The notes under the pieces were generated by a model that was given only the letters and a program-made list of their open reading frames with translations, was not told where the DNA came from and made no database searches. Of a DNA stretch of 64,000 nucleotides, positions 34,409 to 43,472 are shown one piece after another. Every line of letters begins with the position of its first letter. Positions within the stretch are counted from its first letter, which is position 1. Origin of the DNA: Mucilaginibacter sp. (lineage in GTDB: Bacteria > Bacteroidota > Bacteroidia > Sphingobacteriales > Sphingobacteriaceae); the NCBI RefSeq assembly GCF_028287845.1, contig NZ_JAQBOW010000154.1:1-64000 (forward strand). The letters run 5' to 3'. The translations under genes were made by a program, and so were the position numbers.

Positions 34409-34836
34409 TATAATTTAAATAGCAGTTCAACCTCGTTGCCTTTTGTATTAAACACGCATTGATCTGCCAGATGCTTAACTATAAACACGCCGCGGCCGGT
34501 TAATTTTTCTAAGTTTTCCTCGGCTGTTGGATCTGCCAGGTGAACATAGTCAAATCCTTCACCTTCATCGGTAATGGTCCAAATAGTACGTTTGGCATCA
34601 ACCTCAACATTTACAATAACCTTTTTATTTGGGTCTAATTTATTGCCATGTATAATTGCATTAATAACAACTTCATTTAAACAAGTCATCATGTTAGCAA
34701 AAATGTCATCACTAATCTGATATTTATCGGCAATTTCTTCTATCAAATTTTCCAATAAGGTTACACTCTCCCGTGCAGACGGTAGCTGTAAAGTATATAG
34801 GTCAGTGGTTTGAATAGGCGCTTGCTCCATTATCAT
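34408..34836 (-). CDS. RsbW-like HATPase-domain protein (anti-sigma type)
   Basis: A 142-residue single-domain GHKL ATPase of the HATPase_c_2/RsbW type. The N box is MTCLNEVVINAIIHGNK (Glu-x3-Asn), the G1 motif is WTITDEGEGFDY, and the G2 motif is TGRGVFIVKHLAD. Such proteins act as serine kinases/anti-sigma factors in partner-switching modules, but no sigma factor or STAS antagonist lies in this window. It overlaps the DUF4175 gene by 4 nt and ybeY by 1 nt, so all three are coupled. Confidence 0.9.
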   Translation of the reverse strand: MIMEQAPIQTTDLYTLQLPSARESVTLLENLIEEIADKYQISDDIFANMMTCLNEVVINAIIHGNKLDPNKKVIVNVEVDAKRTIWTITDEGEGFDYVHLADPTAEENLEKLTGRGVFIVKHLADQCVFNTKGNEVELLFKL

Positions 34837-37800
34837 TTTGAATTAAGTTGGTCAAAATAAGATTTTATTTTCTGTTTATAATACAAATTTAGCGCCGGGG
34901 ACACAGTTCTAACCTGTTCAGTCTGTTTTTGTTTTACTTGTTGGTAGTCTTGTAACGCTTTTATGTAGCCTGGCGGCAAATCCCTACCCACATGGCTTTC
35001 GCGTTGCTTATCCTGCTCCCGCTCCTGTTCGGCCTTCTCGGCTTCCAAAAGTCGGGTCTGTATTTGCTGCTGACGTTTCAACGCTTCATCTGTTATTCTC
35101 CTGTTTACGAGATCCCTCTCAGTTTGTTCCATTTGCTGCGATATTTTATCAGCATCCTTCACGCCCGAGCCGCCCTCTTTGCTTTGTTCATTATTAATTT
35201 GTTGCAATGATTGGCGTATCATTTGCTGCTCACGAGCCATTTTAGCCAGCTGTTCGCTCATTTGCCCTCGCTGGCTTTGCCCCTGTGGCGTATTGCCCTG
35301 TTGCTGCATTTGATCGCGCATTTTTTGCATGTTCTGCGTTAGTTTTTCCTGCATTTGCCGTAATTGCGAAACCGACATTTGCTTCGATTTTCCCTTGCCG
35401 CCTTTAGCATTCATTTTGGCCTGCAATTGTGCAAGCGCATCGCTTAACATTAATGCCAGGTTGTTCATGGATGTCATAGCATACTGTTGGTCGCGGTTAG
35501 CCTCGGCGGTGCGTCTGTCTCCCAAATACTCCAGCGATGCATCAACGTGGCTATTTATTGCTGTAATTTCGCGGTTAACGGTTGATTGTATTTGCGGTAT
35601 ACGTTTGCTCAGCGAAAATAGGCTGTCTTCGGCGGTTTTCAAATTATCCTTTATGTTTTTTTGACTTTGAGCCAATGTAATATAATTGGGGTCGGCCTGG
35701 CTGGTGTTTCTCAGTGTTTGCATCACCTTTTCCTGGTCGAACGAGCTGTTTATCAAACTCTTTAATAATTCGCGTAGCTGCCGGGCATCAACTTCGGTTT
35801 CTTTTTCATCCTGTTCCTGCTGTTCCTGCTCCATTTTTTGGGCAAGCTGCTGCATTTGATTGGCAGATTGTTTTTGCGATTGCGACGCTTTTGATTTATT
35901 ATTCTTTGATAACTGATCTGAACTTTGGTTCATCTGATCTTCAATGTTTTTCTCGTCGGCCTCCGGGTTTTTAAAATCTTGTTTGGCCGCCTGGTCGGTA
36001 TTTTTATCCAGGTCCTTTAGTGATTTTTCTAAATTTTCAAACTCCTTGTTCAGGTTTTGCTGCTGTTGCTGTAACCGGTCCTTGTCTGACTCGGGCTGCT
36101 GGGTTTCGTCACTTAATTTCTGTTGTTTCTCTGCCAGCTGTTTTAACTGGTTAATGTGTTGATTTAGCTTTTGATCAAACTCCAGCTTTTTATATAAGTT
36201 AAGCATTCGGTCAAGCTCTTTTTTAAGAGACTTATTATCCATCTGCATTTTTGATAGTTCATTACGCGTGCCATCCTTTTGATCCTGCTGCAATAATTGC
36301 TGTAGTTTTTGCAACAGCTCTTTGGTTTTAGGATCAAGTACGTTATTTAACAGGTCCTCTATTTGTTTTTGTTCTGCTAACAACTCCTTGTTTTGGGGTT
36401 CGTTTTCGCGGCGGTTATACAGGTTCCTTTTATTCTCTTCCTGTATTTGTTTAACCAATTCATCTAATTCTTTCCGTTTTTGCAACAAGTCTTCCACCTG
36501 TTTTTTTTCATCGAAAGAAAGATTGTTTTTATTTAATAAAACCTGATCAAGCTTTTTCGAGTCGCGCTCTATTTGGTCGGCCAGTTTAATAGCCGATTGC
36601 ATTTTTTGCTTAACACCGGTAGTGCCCGAATTTAATTCATCTCTTAATGCTTGCGCATCGGGTACATTCAGCGTGCGCTCGGGCGTGCGTGCTTTTTTTG
36701 GGCCGCTTACCCCATCATTATCGGCTACCTCGAAAAAATAGGTTACCTGGTCGCCGGGTTTTATGCCCAGTTCCTTCAAATTCCAGAAATAAAAGAAATC
36801 TGCTAATGTTTGATTCAGATCGGCCTTAACCGATTTAACAATTTCATGTTCATTGCTTTTGTCGCCGGCTGCGCCAACTTTATAATGAAAGGTTAATGAA
36901 GTAAAGCCATGATCGTCCTGTATTTTACCATTAAAGTAAAAAGCGCGCATGCTAACGGAATCCGGTTTTTCCTGCACATCAATAGATGGCGGCTCATCAG
37001 CAACAATATTAATGCGGTATGAGGCCGAATCACTTTGTGTAACAACAGCGTTTACCGGGCTTAATTTATAGGCCGACGGCTTAATAATCCGTTCGTTATG
37101 CTCAAAAAGATCATTGCTAACCGGGGCTAAGGAAAGTTTACTATCGTTCATTTCGAACATTAAACCTGTTGCATTTTGCGTATGAAACTTCCAGGCAACA
37201 GTTGTGCCGGCAGGGATGGTCAGGTCGCCGGCATTGGGTAAGGCCTCTGTTTTTTTATGCAGGTAAGCCGGATATTGCAGCTCTACATCAAAATGTAATA
37301 ATGACGGGCGCAGATTAACCTTAATTTCATAAGGAGCAGATATAAAACCATTGCCCACCAACCGGAACGATGTATTTTGTTGCAGATTGGTAAACAGGTA
37401 ATGAAACTTGCTTACATTTTCCTTGTCAAGCTTAAAGGTATTATTGGCGGTTTCTACATAAACATCAGCCGGAAGCTGGTTGCCTTGCAATTTTAGCTCC
37501 AATTTCAGGTCCTCGCCTTGTACAGCCGATAGCCTTTGGTTCAACACTACAAACTGAAACGGCGCCACGGGTGCAAAATATTCGTTATGGCGGATGATCT
37601 TTTTAGTGCTTTCTGTTAAAATTGATGGAGCCGCCAGGCCAATAATAATTATTATAGCTATAGGGGTTAGTATCCATTTAAGGTATTTAGAATTTTCTTT
37701 TATGTTGATAGCAGACGGAAAACGTACCGGCTTTAAGTTTTGAATCTTTTGGTCGATGCCGGCTTCTATGAGTTCGCGGTGCAGGGCATCCTCGCCGGCA

Positions 37801-38159
37801 AGTTTTTTAAGCTGCAGCGTATTCAACAGTTTATCATTTACATCGCTAAAATGTTTGCCTATAATTTCGGCGGCTTCATCATGCGTTAGGGTTTTGCTCA
37901 GTTGAAGCCATGCCAATAATGACGGGATAACCAGCCAGCATAATAAACCCAGGTTAAGCAGGATAAAACCATAAAATAAAACACTGCGAAAAAACGAATT
38001 GAAATTGCCAAAATACTCGCTCAGCGTAATAACTACGTAAGCCGAAAACAGGCCCGCGCCCAAAAATATCAATCCCCTTAACAGGTTGTTTAAATAAAAC
38101 TTCCTGGTAAAAGTATTGATCTTAGCGATCAGTATATCGTAGTTTTCTGATTGGGTCAT
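34833..38159 (-). CDS. DUF4175 family large membrane-anchored protein
   Basis: A 1108-residue protein. Two hydrophobic segments lie near the N-terminus (LRGLIFLGAGLFSAYVVITL plus FYGFILLNLGLLCWLVIPSLLAW) and another around residue 165 (WILTPIAIIIIIGLAAPSIL). A beta-rich periplasmic region follows, with GDQVTYFFEVADNDGVSGPK. The second half (about 560-1090) is an extremely Gln/Lys/Glu/Asn-rich coiled coil with many QQ runs. DUF4175 proteins are conserved in Bacteroidota with no established function. It heads a coupled operon with an RsbW-like ATPase and ybeY. The architecture suggests a large envelope-spanning scaffold. Confidence 0.9.
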   Translation of the reverse strand: MTQSENYDILIAKINTFTRKFYLNNLLRGLIFLGAGLFSAYVVITLSEYFGNFNSFFRSVLFYGFILLNLGLLCWLVIPSLLAWLQLSKTLTHDEAAEIIGKHFSDVNDKLLNTLQLKKLAGEDALHRELIEAGIDQKIQNLKPVRFPSAINIKENSKYLKWILTPIAIIIIIGLAAPSILTESTKKIIRHNEYFAPVAPFQFVVLNQRLSAVQGEDLKLELKLQGNQLPADVYVETANNTFKLDKENVSKFHYLFTNLQQNTSFRLVGNGFISAPYEIKVNLRPSLLHFDVELQYPAYLHKKTEALPNAGDLTIPAGTTVAWKFHTQNATGLMFEMNDSKLSLAPVSNDLFEHNERIIKPSAYKLSPVNAVVTQSDSASYRINIVADEPPSIDVQEKPDSVSMRAFYFNGKIQDDHGFTSLTFHYKVGAAGDKSNEHEIVKSVKADLNQTLADFFYFWNLKELGIKPGDQVTYFFEVADNDGVSGPKKARTPERTLNVPDAQALRDELNSGTTGVKQKMQSAIKLADQIERDSKKLDQVLLNKNNLSFDEKKQVEDLLQKRKELDELVKQIQEENKRNLYNRRENEPQNKELLAEQKQIEDLLNNVLDPKTKELLQKLQQLLQQDQKDGTRNELSKMQMDNKSLKKELDRMLNLYKKLEFDQKLNQHINQLKQLAEKQQKLSDETQQPESDKDRLQQQQQNLNKEFENLEKSLKDLDKNTDQAAKQDFKNPEADEKNIEDQMNQSSDQLSKNNKSKASQSQKQSANQMQQLAQKMEQEQQEQDEKETEVDARQLRELLKSLINSSFDQEKVMQTLRNTSQADPNYITLAQSQKNIKDNLKTAEDSLFSLSKRIPQIQSTVNREITAINSHVDASLEYLGDRRTAEANRDQQYAMTSMNNLALMLSDALAQLQAKMNAKGGKGKSKQMSVSQLRQMQEKLTQNMQKMRDQMQQQGNTPQGQSQRGQMSEQLAKMAREQQMIRQSLQQINNEQSKEGGSGVKDADKISQQMEQTERDLVNRRITDEALKRQQQIQTRLLEAEKAEQEREQDKQRESHVGRDLPPGYIKALQDYQQVKQKQTEQVRTVSPALNLYYKQKIKSYFDQLNSK

Positions 38160-38360
38160 AAATTGCCATCATTAAAATACCGGTATTTAATATTTAAACG
38201 CAAAAAGTATAATAAATTATGCGTTAAATGTTAAATCGGGAAACTAATATAAGGAAAATAAGAAGCTGATAGGTAACAAATTAGATGAATTGCTTATATT
38301 TATGTTATTAACCACCCGTATGCCCATTTCTGGCCTGTTTTATTATTATATTTAAACATA

Positions 38361-38846
38361 ATGGCAAGAGAAGATAATGCCGACCTCTTATTATTTCTGC
38401 GCCCGTTCACCCCAAGGATACAGGAGTTAACCCTATGGCTGCGCGATTTTGTGTGGGACCTTTATCCCGAATGCAATGAGTTGATCTATGATAACTATAA
38501 CGCCCTGGCCTTTGGCTGGTCGCCGTCTCATATATTGGGCGATACCTTTTGCTCTATTGCTGTGTTTAATGATAAGTATGTGCACTTTGGGTTTTACTGG
38601 GGATCAAAAATTGCCGATCCCGAAAAAATTTTATTAGGTAACGGCAGCCAGTATCGCTACATCATTATCAAAGAAAAAGAGGATCTGCCGCAAGATTACA
38701 TAAAAAAGCTAATGGCCGATGCTTATGCGTTTTCGGTTGATAAAGCGAAAGACTTAACCAAAGCGCCTAAGGGAACAACCATAACCAAATCTATATCGCC
38801 GGTAAAAAAACGGCCGGGGATGATGCCGCCAAAGAAAAAGAAATAG
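38361..38846 (+). CDS. DUF1801 domain-containing protein
   Basis: A 161-residue cytoplasmic protein of the DUF1801 (YdhG-like) family: LRPFTPRIQELTLWLRDFVWDLYPECNELIYDNYNALAFGW, then a beta-rich section (FCSIAVFNDKYVHFGFYWGSKI) with a lysine-rich tail (VKKRPGMMPPKKKK). The fold is related to frataxin-like proteins, but the function is not established. It stands alone between the DUF4175 gene (divergent) and a 375-bp repeat-bearing intergenic region. A TATATTTA at 38295-38302 could be its promoter, though 58 nt is long. Confidence 0.88.
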   Translation: MAREDNADLLLFLRPFTPRIQELTLWLRDFVWDLYPECNELIYDNYNALAFGWSPSHILGDTFCSIAVFNDKYVHFGFYWGSKIADPEKILLGNGSQYRYIIIKEKEDLPQDYIKKLMADAYAFSVDKAKDLTKAPKGTTITKSISPVKKRPGMMPPKKKK

Positions 38847-39221
38847 TACTGTTTTTTTAAAAAAAAAGTGTTTCATCAGGTGTTTCACCCTGAATTTGCA
38901 AAAATCAACAAAATAGCATAAAGTGCTTATTGTAAGCTATTTATATATGTTTGCCTAAAGTGCTTGTACTGTTTCAAAGTGTTTCACTCATTTTGTCAAG
39001 TTGCTATTTATCAATAGGTTAACCTAAAAAAGTGTTTCATGCGTTTCATTTTTTTGTGAAACACTACATCTTTTTTTTAATACACCAAACCACTATTGTA
39101 CCGGTAGGATACACAACAAGAAACTACTATAAATAGGTTTGCAAAATTACCTTAACATGTCATTTTTGCCTGAGCAACACCTTACCTTTGTAAGGTAAAC
39201 TTATTAGTTTGTCTTACAATA
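38847..39221. repeat. Intergenic region with clustered GTGTTTCA repeats, 375 bp
   Basis: No gene. GTGTTTCA occurs near 38871, 38884, 38992 and 39032, with related TGTTTCA and GCGTTTCA units between. AGTGTTTCA (39031-39039) and TGAAACACT (39057-39065) form an inverted pair. The phrase AAGCTATTTAT near 38935 also occurs in the 2.1-kb intergenic region. The last 40 nt contain the marR promoter/operator. Confidence 0.65.
39182..39198. promoter_or_regulatory. marR promoter overlapping a palindromic operator
   Basis: TTACCTT-TGT-AAGGTAA is a perfect 7-bp inverted repeat with 3-nt spacer. Its left arm is part of TACCTTTG (39183-39190), a perfect TAnnTTTG -7 element. The site ends 23 nt before the marR ATG. 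Overlap of promoter and palindrome is the classic layout for MarR autorepression. Confidence 0.65.
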
Positions 39222-39656
39222 ATGGATAACAAAAACTTAGAATTTGTTTCAGACCTACGCACCGTGGTAGGCCGCTTAATTAAAAAGCTTCGAAAAGAGT
39301 CTACCACCGGACAGCAGCTCTCCCTTACAGAGCGCTCGGTGCTTTTTTTATTATTGCAGCACAAAGAAATGCTACCGAGTGAATTGGCGGCAATGGAAAA
39401 GATCACCAATCAATCTATGTCGGGCATATTGGCTCATTTGTTTGAGTTGAATTATATCACCCGTACCGCATCAGCTATTGATAAACGAAAAGTGCTGATC
39501 ACCTTAACAGAAAAAGGCGAACAGACGCTGTTGCAGGTACGCAATGAGCGCGACCAATGGCTCACCAAAGCAATCCAGACAACCTGTACAAAAGAGGAGC
39601 AGGAATTATTAAAAAAAGCCATCGGGCCATTAACAAAATTAGTCGACTTTGAATGA
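39222..39656 (+). CDS. MarR family transcriptional regulator
   Basis: A 144-residue winged-helix regulator of the MarR family: the recognition region is LPSELAAMEKITNQSMSGILAHLFELNYITRTASAIDKRKVLITLTEKGEQ, with the wing DKRK. Flanking helices fit the MarR dimer. It lies 44 nt upstream of an MFS exporter gene in the same direction, a common regulator-pump pair. A palindrome overlapping its own -7 element suggests autorepression. The inducer is unknown. Confidence 0.95.
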   Translation: MDNKNLEFVSDLRTVVGRLIKKLRKESTTGQQLSLTERSVLFLLLQHKEMLPSELAAMEKITNQSMSGILAHLFELNYITRTASAIDKRKVLITLTEKGEQTLLQVRNERDQWLTKAIQTTCTKEEQELLKKAIGPLTKLVDFE

Positions 39657-39700
39657 TCTGCAAATAGGTTTACACTTAAAAAGGATCAAGGATTTTATAC

Positions 39701-40960
39701 ATGAATATCAACACCTTCAGGGCTTTTAAGAGCCGCAATTTCAGGTTATACTTTACGGGCCAATCCGTTTCATTAATTGGCACATGGATGCAAAAAACAG
39801 CGGTAAGCTGGGTTATCTATTCGCTTAGTCACTCTACCTTCATGCTGGGACTAACGCTTTTTTGCAGCCAGTTTCCCTCATTTTTACTTTCGCTGTTGGG
39901 CGGCGTTGTGTCTGATCGCTACAATCGTTACCGCGTTTTGCTGGCTACACAGGTGGCCTCTATGATACAGGCTATTTTATTAGCTGTTTTAATATTGCTT
40001 AAGCATTATGAGGTTTGGGAGATACTGGCGCTAAGCGTTATGCTGGGCATTATTAATGCGTTTGATGTGCCGGCAAGGCAATCATTAGTATATGAAATGG
40101 TTGAAGATAAAAGCGACCTGCCAAATGCATTGGCGCTTAACTCGTCTATGGTAAACCTATCGCGGCTCATTGGTCCGGCCATTGCCGGATTAATATTAGA
40201 GGGGCTTGGCGACGGTGCCTGTTTTTTGGGGAACGCCATCAGCTTTATAGCGGTCATCGGTTCGTTGTTAATGATGAAACTACCCAAATATGTTAGCAAG
40301 CCACACCCTAAAAATGTATTTGGCGAATTGAAGGACGGCTTCTCCTATATTAAACGGACACCATCCATCGCATTTGTATTGGTGATGCTTGCCTTAATAA
40401 GTTTGATGGTATTACCCTTCAGCACATTGATACCCTACTATGCCCGGGATGTTTTTAAAGGCACCGCAACAACCTTTGGTATTATAGACAGTTTTATTGG
40501 TCTGGGTGCATTTTCGGGAGCGATATTCCTGGCTTCGCTAAAGCCGGGTGCTAATTTGAAAAAGATATTATTTATAAATACGCTGGTATTTGGCGCCGGA
40601 CTGGTGCTGTTTTCGCATGAGCAAAGTTACCCGCTGGCGTTGCTGTTTGTAACTATCGCGGGGTTTGGTATGATGTCGCAAATTACGGTGAGCAATACAC
40701 TGATACAAACGACGGTCGACCAGAACATGCGCGGGCGTGTTATCAGTTTTTATGCTATGGCTTTTTTTGGGATGCAACCCCTGGGCGGTTTGCTGGTTGG
40801 CTCTATATCAAAATGGGTAGGCACAACCGATACGCTGATGGGCGAGGGAATAGCAGCTTTATTAATTGGCCTACTACACTGGCGCTACCTGCACAGGGAA
40901 AAATTAAAAAAATTACGCAAAAAGCAACTGGTTGAGCCGGTGGTGGTGCCTGCGGCATAA
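39701..40960 (+). CDS. MFS transporter (EntS-like)
   Basis: A 419-residue major facilitator protein with about 11-12 membrane helices. It resembles the MFS_3/enterobactin-exporter group: FRAFKSRNFRLYFTGQSVSLIGTWMQ at the start is characteristic, and the loop 2-3 motif is LLGGVVSDRYNRYRVL. SLMVLPFSTLIPYYARDVF and NMRGRVISFYAMAFFGMQPLGGLLVG are further family segments. The product is probably a drug or small-molecule exporter under control of the adjacent MarR protein; the substrate is unknown. Confidence 0.93.
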   Translation: MNINTFRAFKSRNFRLYFTGQSVSLIGTWMQKTAVSWVIYSLSHSTFMLGLTLFCSQFPSFLLSLLGGVVSDRYNRYRVLLATQVASMIQAILLAVLILLKHYEVWEILALSVMLGIINAFDVPARQSLVYEMVEDKSDLPNALALNSSMVNLSRLIGPAIAGLILEGLGDGACFLGNAISFIAVIGSLLMMKLPKYVSKPHPKNVFGELKDGFSYIKRTPSIAFVLVMLALISLMVLPFSTLIPYYARDVFKGTATTFGIIDSFIGLGAFSGAIFLASLKPGANLKKILFINTLVFGAGLVLFSHEQSYPLALLFVTIAGFGMMSQITVSNTLIQTTVDQNMRGRVISFYAMAFFGMQPLGGLLVGSISKWVGTTDTLMGEGIAALLIGLLHWRYLHREKLKKLRKKQLVEPVVVPAA

Positions 40961-41133
40961 TAAGTGTTGCATGGTGTCGTATGTGTTACACAACATCATG
41001 CACAGGTTGAAGAAAAAAAAGAACAACTTCCCCGATTAAAGGTTATTAATGGCAGAGAATAAAATAACCATAAATAAAATAAACCTTATGGCTGGTTATT
41101 ACTCAACAAATAATATACTAAATACACATATCT

Positions 41134-41340
41134 ATGAAAATTGTAAAAACACTATTGTTTGCCATCATGGCAATTTGCTTCTTAGGAAGTGCGCAAGCAC
41201 AGATCAGAGTTAAAGCACGAATAGGCACACCGCCGCCACCGCAACACAGAGTGGTAGTGGTTCAACGCCCGGTACACCATTATCAGGCCAGACGCCACTA
41301 TGTAAAGCGCAGGCACGTTGTGGTACGCCGTCATTACTAA
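41134..41340 (+). CDS. Small secreted Arg/His-rich protein
   Basis: A 68-residue protein with a signal peptide (KIVKTLLFAIMAICFLGSAQAQ). The mature part is about 45 residues, rich in Arg, His, Val and Tyr (HRVVVVQRPVHHYQARRHYV). It is strongly basic and has no known domain. Possible roles include binding metals, nucleic acid or polysaccharide in the periplasm; none can be shown. It has its own intrinsic terminator immediately downstream, which supports expression as a single gene. Confidence 0.75.
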   Translation: MKIVKTLLFAIMAICFLGSAQAQIRVKARIGTPPPPQHRVVVVQRPVHHYQARRHYVKRRHVVVRRHY

Positions 41341-41343
41341 AAC

Positions 41344-41373
41344 AAAAAAGCTCTCTTATCGAGGGCTTTTTTT
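41344..41373 (+). terminator. Intrinsic terminator after the small basic protein gene
   Basis: AAAAAAGCTCTC pairs with GAGGGCTTTTTT around loop TTATC (one G-U pair), followed by a T-run. It begins 4 nt after the stop codon at 41340. Confidence 0.85.
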
Positions 41374-41473
41374 ATGGGCTTTTTATCGTAACGATTATGG
41401 TACAATAAATACGGTATGCGTAAAGCGAACTAAATTAGTATACCAATTACACAACCAATTATCTAACCATATT

Positions 41474-42754
41474 ATGTTAAAAAAAGCACTTATATTACTG
41501 TTGGCGTTATTCTGCATAGGCTGCTCAACAAAAAAGCATAGCAAAACATCGGCACATACCAGCTATAAAGGGTTAATAATGGCCGGCTATCAGGGCTGGC
41601 ATGATACACCCACTGACGGCGCCGATCGTGGCTGGGGCCATTATCTGCAACGGGGCGTGTTTGGTCCGGGAAATTTGAAAATAGATCTATGGCCGGAGCT
41701 AAGCGAATACAAAAAGATGTACCCTACGCCATTTATCCATGCAGACGGCAGCGTAGCCATGCTACCCAGCGACCATGATTACACCACTACTGATGTGCGC
41801 TTTAAATGGATGAAACAATATGGCGTTGATGGCGTATTTATGCAGCGATTTATTGGTAATACGCACCCTGGCTACACCCGTAACCATTTTAACAAAGTAT
41901 TGGGCGACGCGCTTAAAGCCGCCCGTAAATACAACCGTGCCATTGCTGTTATGTATGATTTTTCGGGCATGCGTGATACGCTGGATCTTCCGTTGTTTAA
42001 AAGTGATTGGAAAAATTTGGTTGATAGTATGAAAATAACCCATGGGGGCAATAAACAACCGTACCTGTATCACAACGGCAAACCATTGGTAGTGCTATGG
42101 GGCGTAGGCTTTAATGATAGCGGCCGCCATTATACTACAAAAACAATGGCAAAAATTGTTGATTTTTTACAAAACGATCCGAAATATGGCCATTGCGCGG
42201 TAATGCTGGGCGTACCTACCTATTGGCGCGAGTTTGGTAACGATACCGAAAAGAACCCCGAGCTGCATGCTTTGATAAAAAAGGTGGATGTTATACACCC
42301 ATGGACGGTAGGGAGGTATAAGGACGATGCCGGCTTCCAAAAATATAATGAAATAGAAAAAGCCGACCTGGCATGGTGCAAAGCAAACCATATTGATTAT
42401 GCACCTACGTGTTTCCCGGGCTTTAGCTGGCATAATTTAAATTTAAAAGATAAGTTTAATGCTATACCAAGAAACAGGGGTAACTTTTTTTGGAATGAAC
42501 TATCGGCAGCCATAAAAAACGGCGCCGAAATGATATATGTAGCCATGTTTGACGAAGTGGACGAAGGCACAGCCATTATGAAGGTATCGCAAAACCCGCC
42601 GATAGGCCCAAGCCCGTTTGTAACTTTTGAGGAAGGCATACCATCTGATTATTATTTGTACCTGGCCGGATATGCCGGTAAAGTGCTTAAAAAAGAATTG
42701 CCTTTGCCGGAGTCTATCCCGCTGCCAAAATCGGCTAAGTCGGCAATCAAATAA
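41474..42754 (+). CDS. Glycoside hydrolase family 71/99-like lipoprotein
   Basis: A 426-residue lipoprotein resembling the GH71/GH99 endo-acting glycosidase superfamily. The signal peptide is MLKKALILLLALFCIGC with a lipobox. The barrel segments include GLIMAGYQGWHDTPTDGADR, RFKWMKQYGVDGVFMQRFIG, AIAVMYDFSGM, KPLVVLWGVGFND, VDVIHPWTVGRYKD and the C-terminal GAEMIYVAMFDEVDEGTAIM, where acidic residues of the active site are expected. A longer frame from 41318 crosses the previous gene's terminator and is rejected. It is predicted to be surface- or periplasm-anchored and to act on a mannan or glucan; the substrate is not readable. Confidence 0.88.
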   Translation: MLKKALILLLALFCIGCSTKKHSKTSAHTSYKGLIMAGYQGWHDTPTDGADRGWGHYLQRGVFGPGNLKIDLWPELSEYKKMYPTPFIHADGSVAMLPSDHDYTTTDVRFKWMKQYGVDGVFMQRFIGNTHPGYTRNHFNKVLGDALKAARKYNRAIAVMYDFSGMRDTLDLPLFKSDWKNLVDSMKITHGGNKQPYLYHNGKPLVVLWGVGFNDSGRHYTTKTMAKIVDFLQNDPKYGHCAVMLGVPTYWREFGNDTEKNPELHALIKKVDVIHPWTVGRYKDDAGFQKYNEIEKADLAWCKANHIDYAPTCFPGFSWHNLNLKDKFNAIPRNRGNFFWNELSAAIKNGAEMIYVAMFDEVDEGTAIMKVSQNPPIGPSPFVTFEEGIPSDYYLYLAGYAGKVLKKELPLPESIPLPKSAKSAIK

Positions 42755-42809
42755 AAACAGGCTGCATCAAAAGGCATAAATAGCAAACAGCAGCAAAATA
42801 ATATTTGGC

Positions 42810-42854
42810 CTTTGCGGTCTCCTATATTTGATTTCAACATAGGAGACTGCAAAG
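42810..42854. repeat. Palindrome with 16-bp arms, no gene
   Basis: CTTTGCGGTCTCCTAT (42810-42825) and ATAGGAGACTGCAAAG (42839-42854) pair at 15 of 16 positions around a 13-nt loop. There is no T-run, so it is not a typical terminator. It lies at the left edge of the compositionally distinct region and resembles a dispersed intergenic repeat. Confidence 0.6.
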
Positions 42855-42963
42855 AAGTCACAAAGTAAGATGGAGAGTTAAGTCCGAAAAAATATAACTC
42901 TGTGTTGATTTTTGTAATATCAATTGCGTTTAGTTATTTTAAGCTATTAGGTTGTTGTTTAGC

Positions 42964-43188
42964 TTACAATAATTTGGTTTGATTTAGCCCCGGCGTTACC
43001 GCTTCGTAGAGATATTTGCCTTTGATATGCTGGTTGAACCAGATGCCCTTCGCCATGGTGGCGCGCATTTCTTTAAAAACTTTTTCCGGTACGTTCAGGT
43101 AGTTGTACATTTTACCAGAATGGTAACGCACGGTCAGCGTTTCCGTTGAAGCATCATAATTATAACCGGCGATCATAGCTGATGGCAT
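42964..43188 (-). CDS. KTSC domain protein
   Basis: A 74-residue protein with the KTSC domain (SAMIAGYNYDASTETLTVRYHSGKMYNYLNVPEKVFKEM...SKGIWFN-like, here AKGIWFNQHIKGKY). KTSC domains have been proposed to bind nucleic acid, but the function is not established. It follows the YdaT-like gene with a 3-nt gap, so the two are coupled. It is the first gene of the GC-richer stress-type region. Confidence 0.9.
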   Translation of the reverse strand: MPSAMIAGYNYDASTETLTVRYHSGKMYNYLNVPEKVFKEMRATMAKGIWFNQHIKGKYLYEAVTPGLNQTKLL

Positions 43189-43191
43189 GGC

Positions 43192-43377
43192 TTATTTGTT
43201 TTCCGTTTTCTTTTTGTCGGCAAAATATTTCCGGGCCCGTTTTAATCCGGTAGCAATGGCTATTCCTTCATCTGCACCGTCCGTTAAGACCTGGTTCGCA
43301 ATCTCGACCGCCTTTTCCCGCAGCTTCTTAGGCTGGTTCTTGTAAGATGGCGGGTAATCTCCATTATACCAAGGCAT
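43192..43377 (-). CDS. YdaT-like small conserved protein
   Basis: A 61-residue protein resembling the N-terminal part of B. subtilis YdaT and similar short proteins: PWYNGDYPPSYKNQPKKLREKAVEIANQVL, then a Gly-containing turn and GIAIATGLKRARKYF. The conserved opening MPW...YP and KAIxIAN helix identify the group. Function is unknown; members often accompany stress genes. The ATG at 43377 is preferred to the GTG at 43380. A strong Shine-Dalgarno sequence precedes it, unusual for this genome. Confidence 0.8.
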   Translation of the reverse strand: MPWYNGDYPPSYKNQPKKLREKAVEIANQVLTDGADEGIAIATGLKRARKYFADKKKTENK

Positions 43378-43382
43378 CACCT

Positions 43383-43389
43383 CCTCCTT
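43383..43389 (-). promoter_or_regulatory. Strong Shine-Dalgarno site of the YdaT-like gene
   Basis: On the minus strand AAGGAGG sits 5 nt before the ATG at 43377, within AAAAAGGAGGAGGTG. Most genes in this window show no such site, as expected for Bacteroidota. Confidence 0.6.
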
Positions 43390-43472
43390 TTTAGGATAAA
43401 CAGCCGGCCCATATAAATGTTTCTTTTAGCTAAAAATCAAACCATTCACGGCTATTGCAGGTTATAGTAATA

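Noticed and set aside
41318-41473. N-terminal extension of the GH71/99-like protein
   Set aside because: The extension would start inside the previous gene and cross its terminator; the internal ATG opens a perfect lipoprotein signal.
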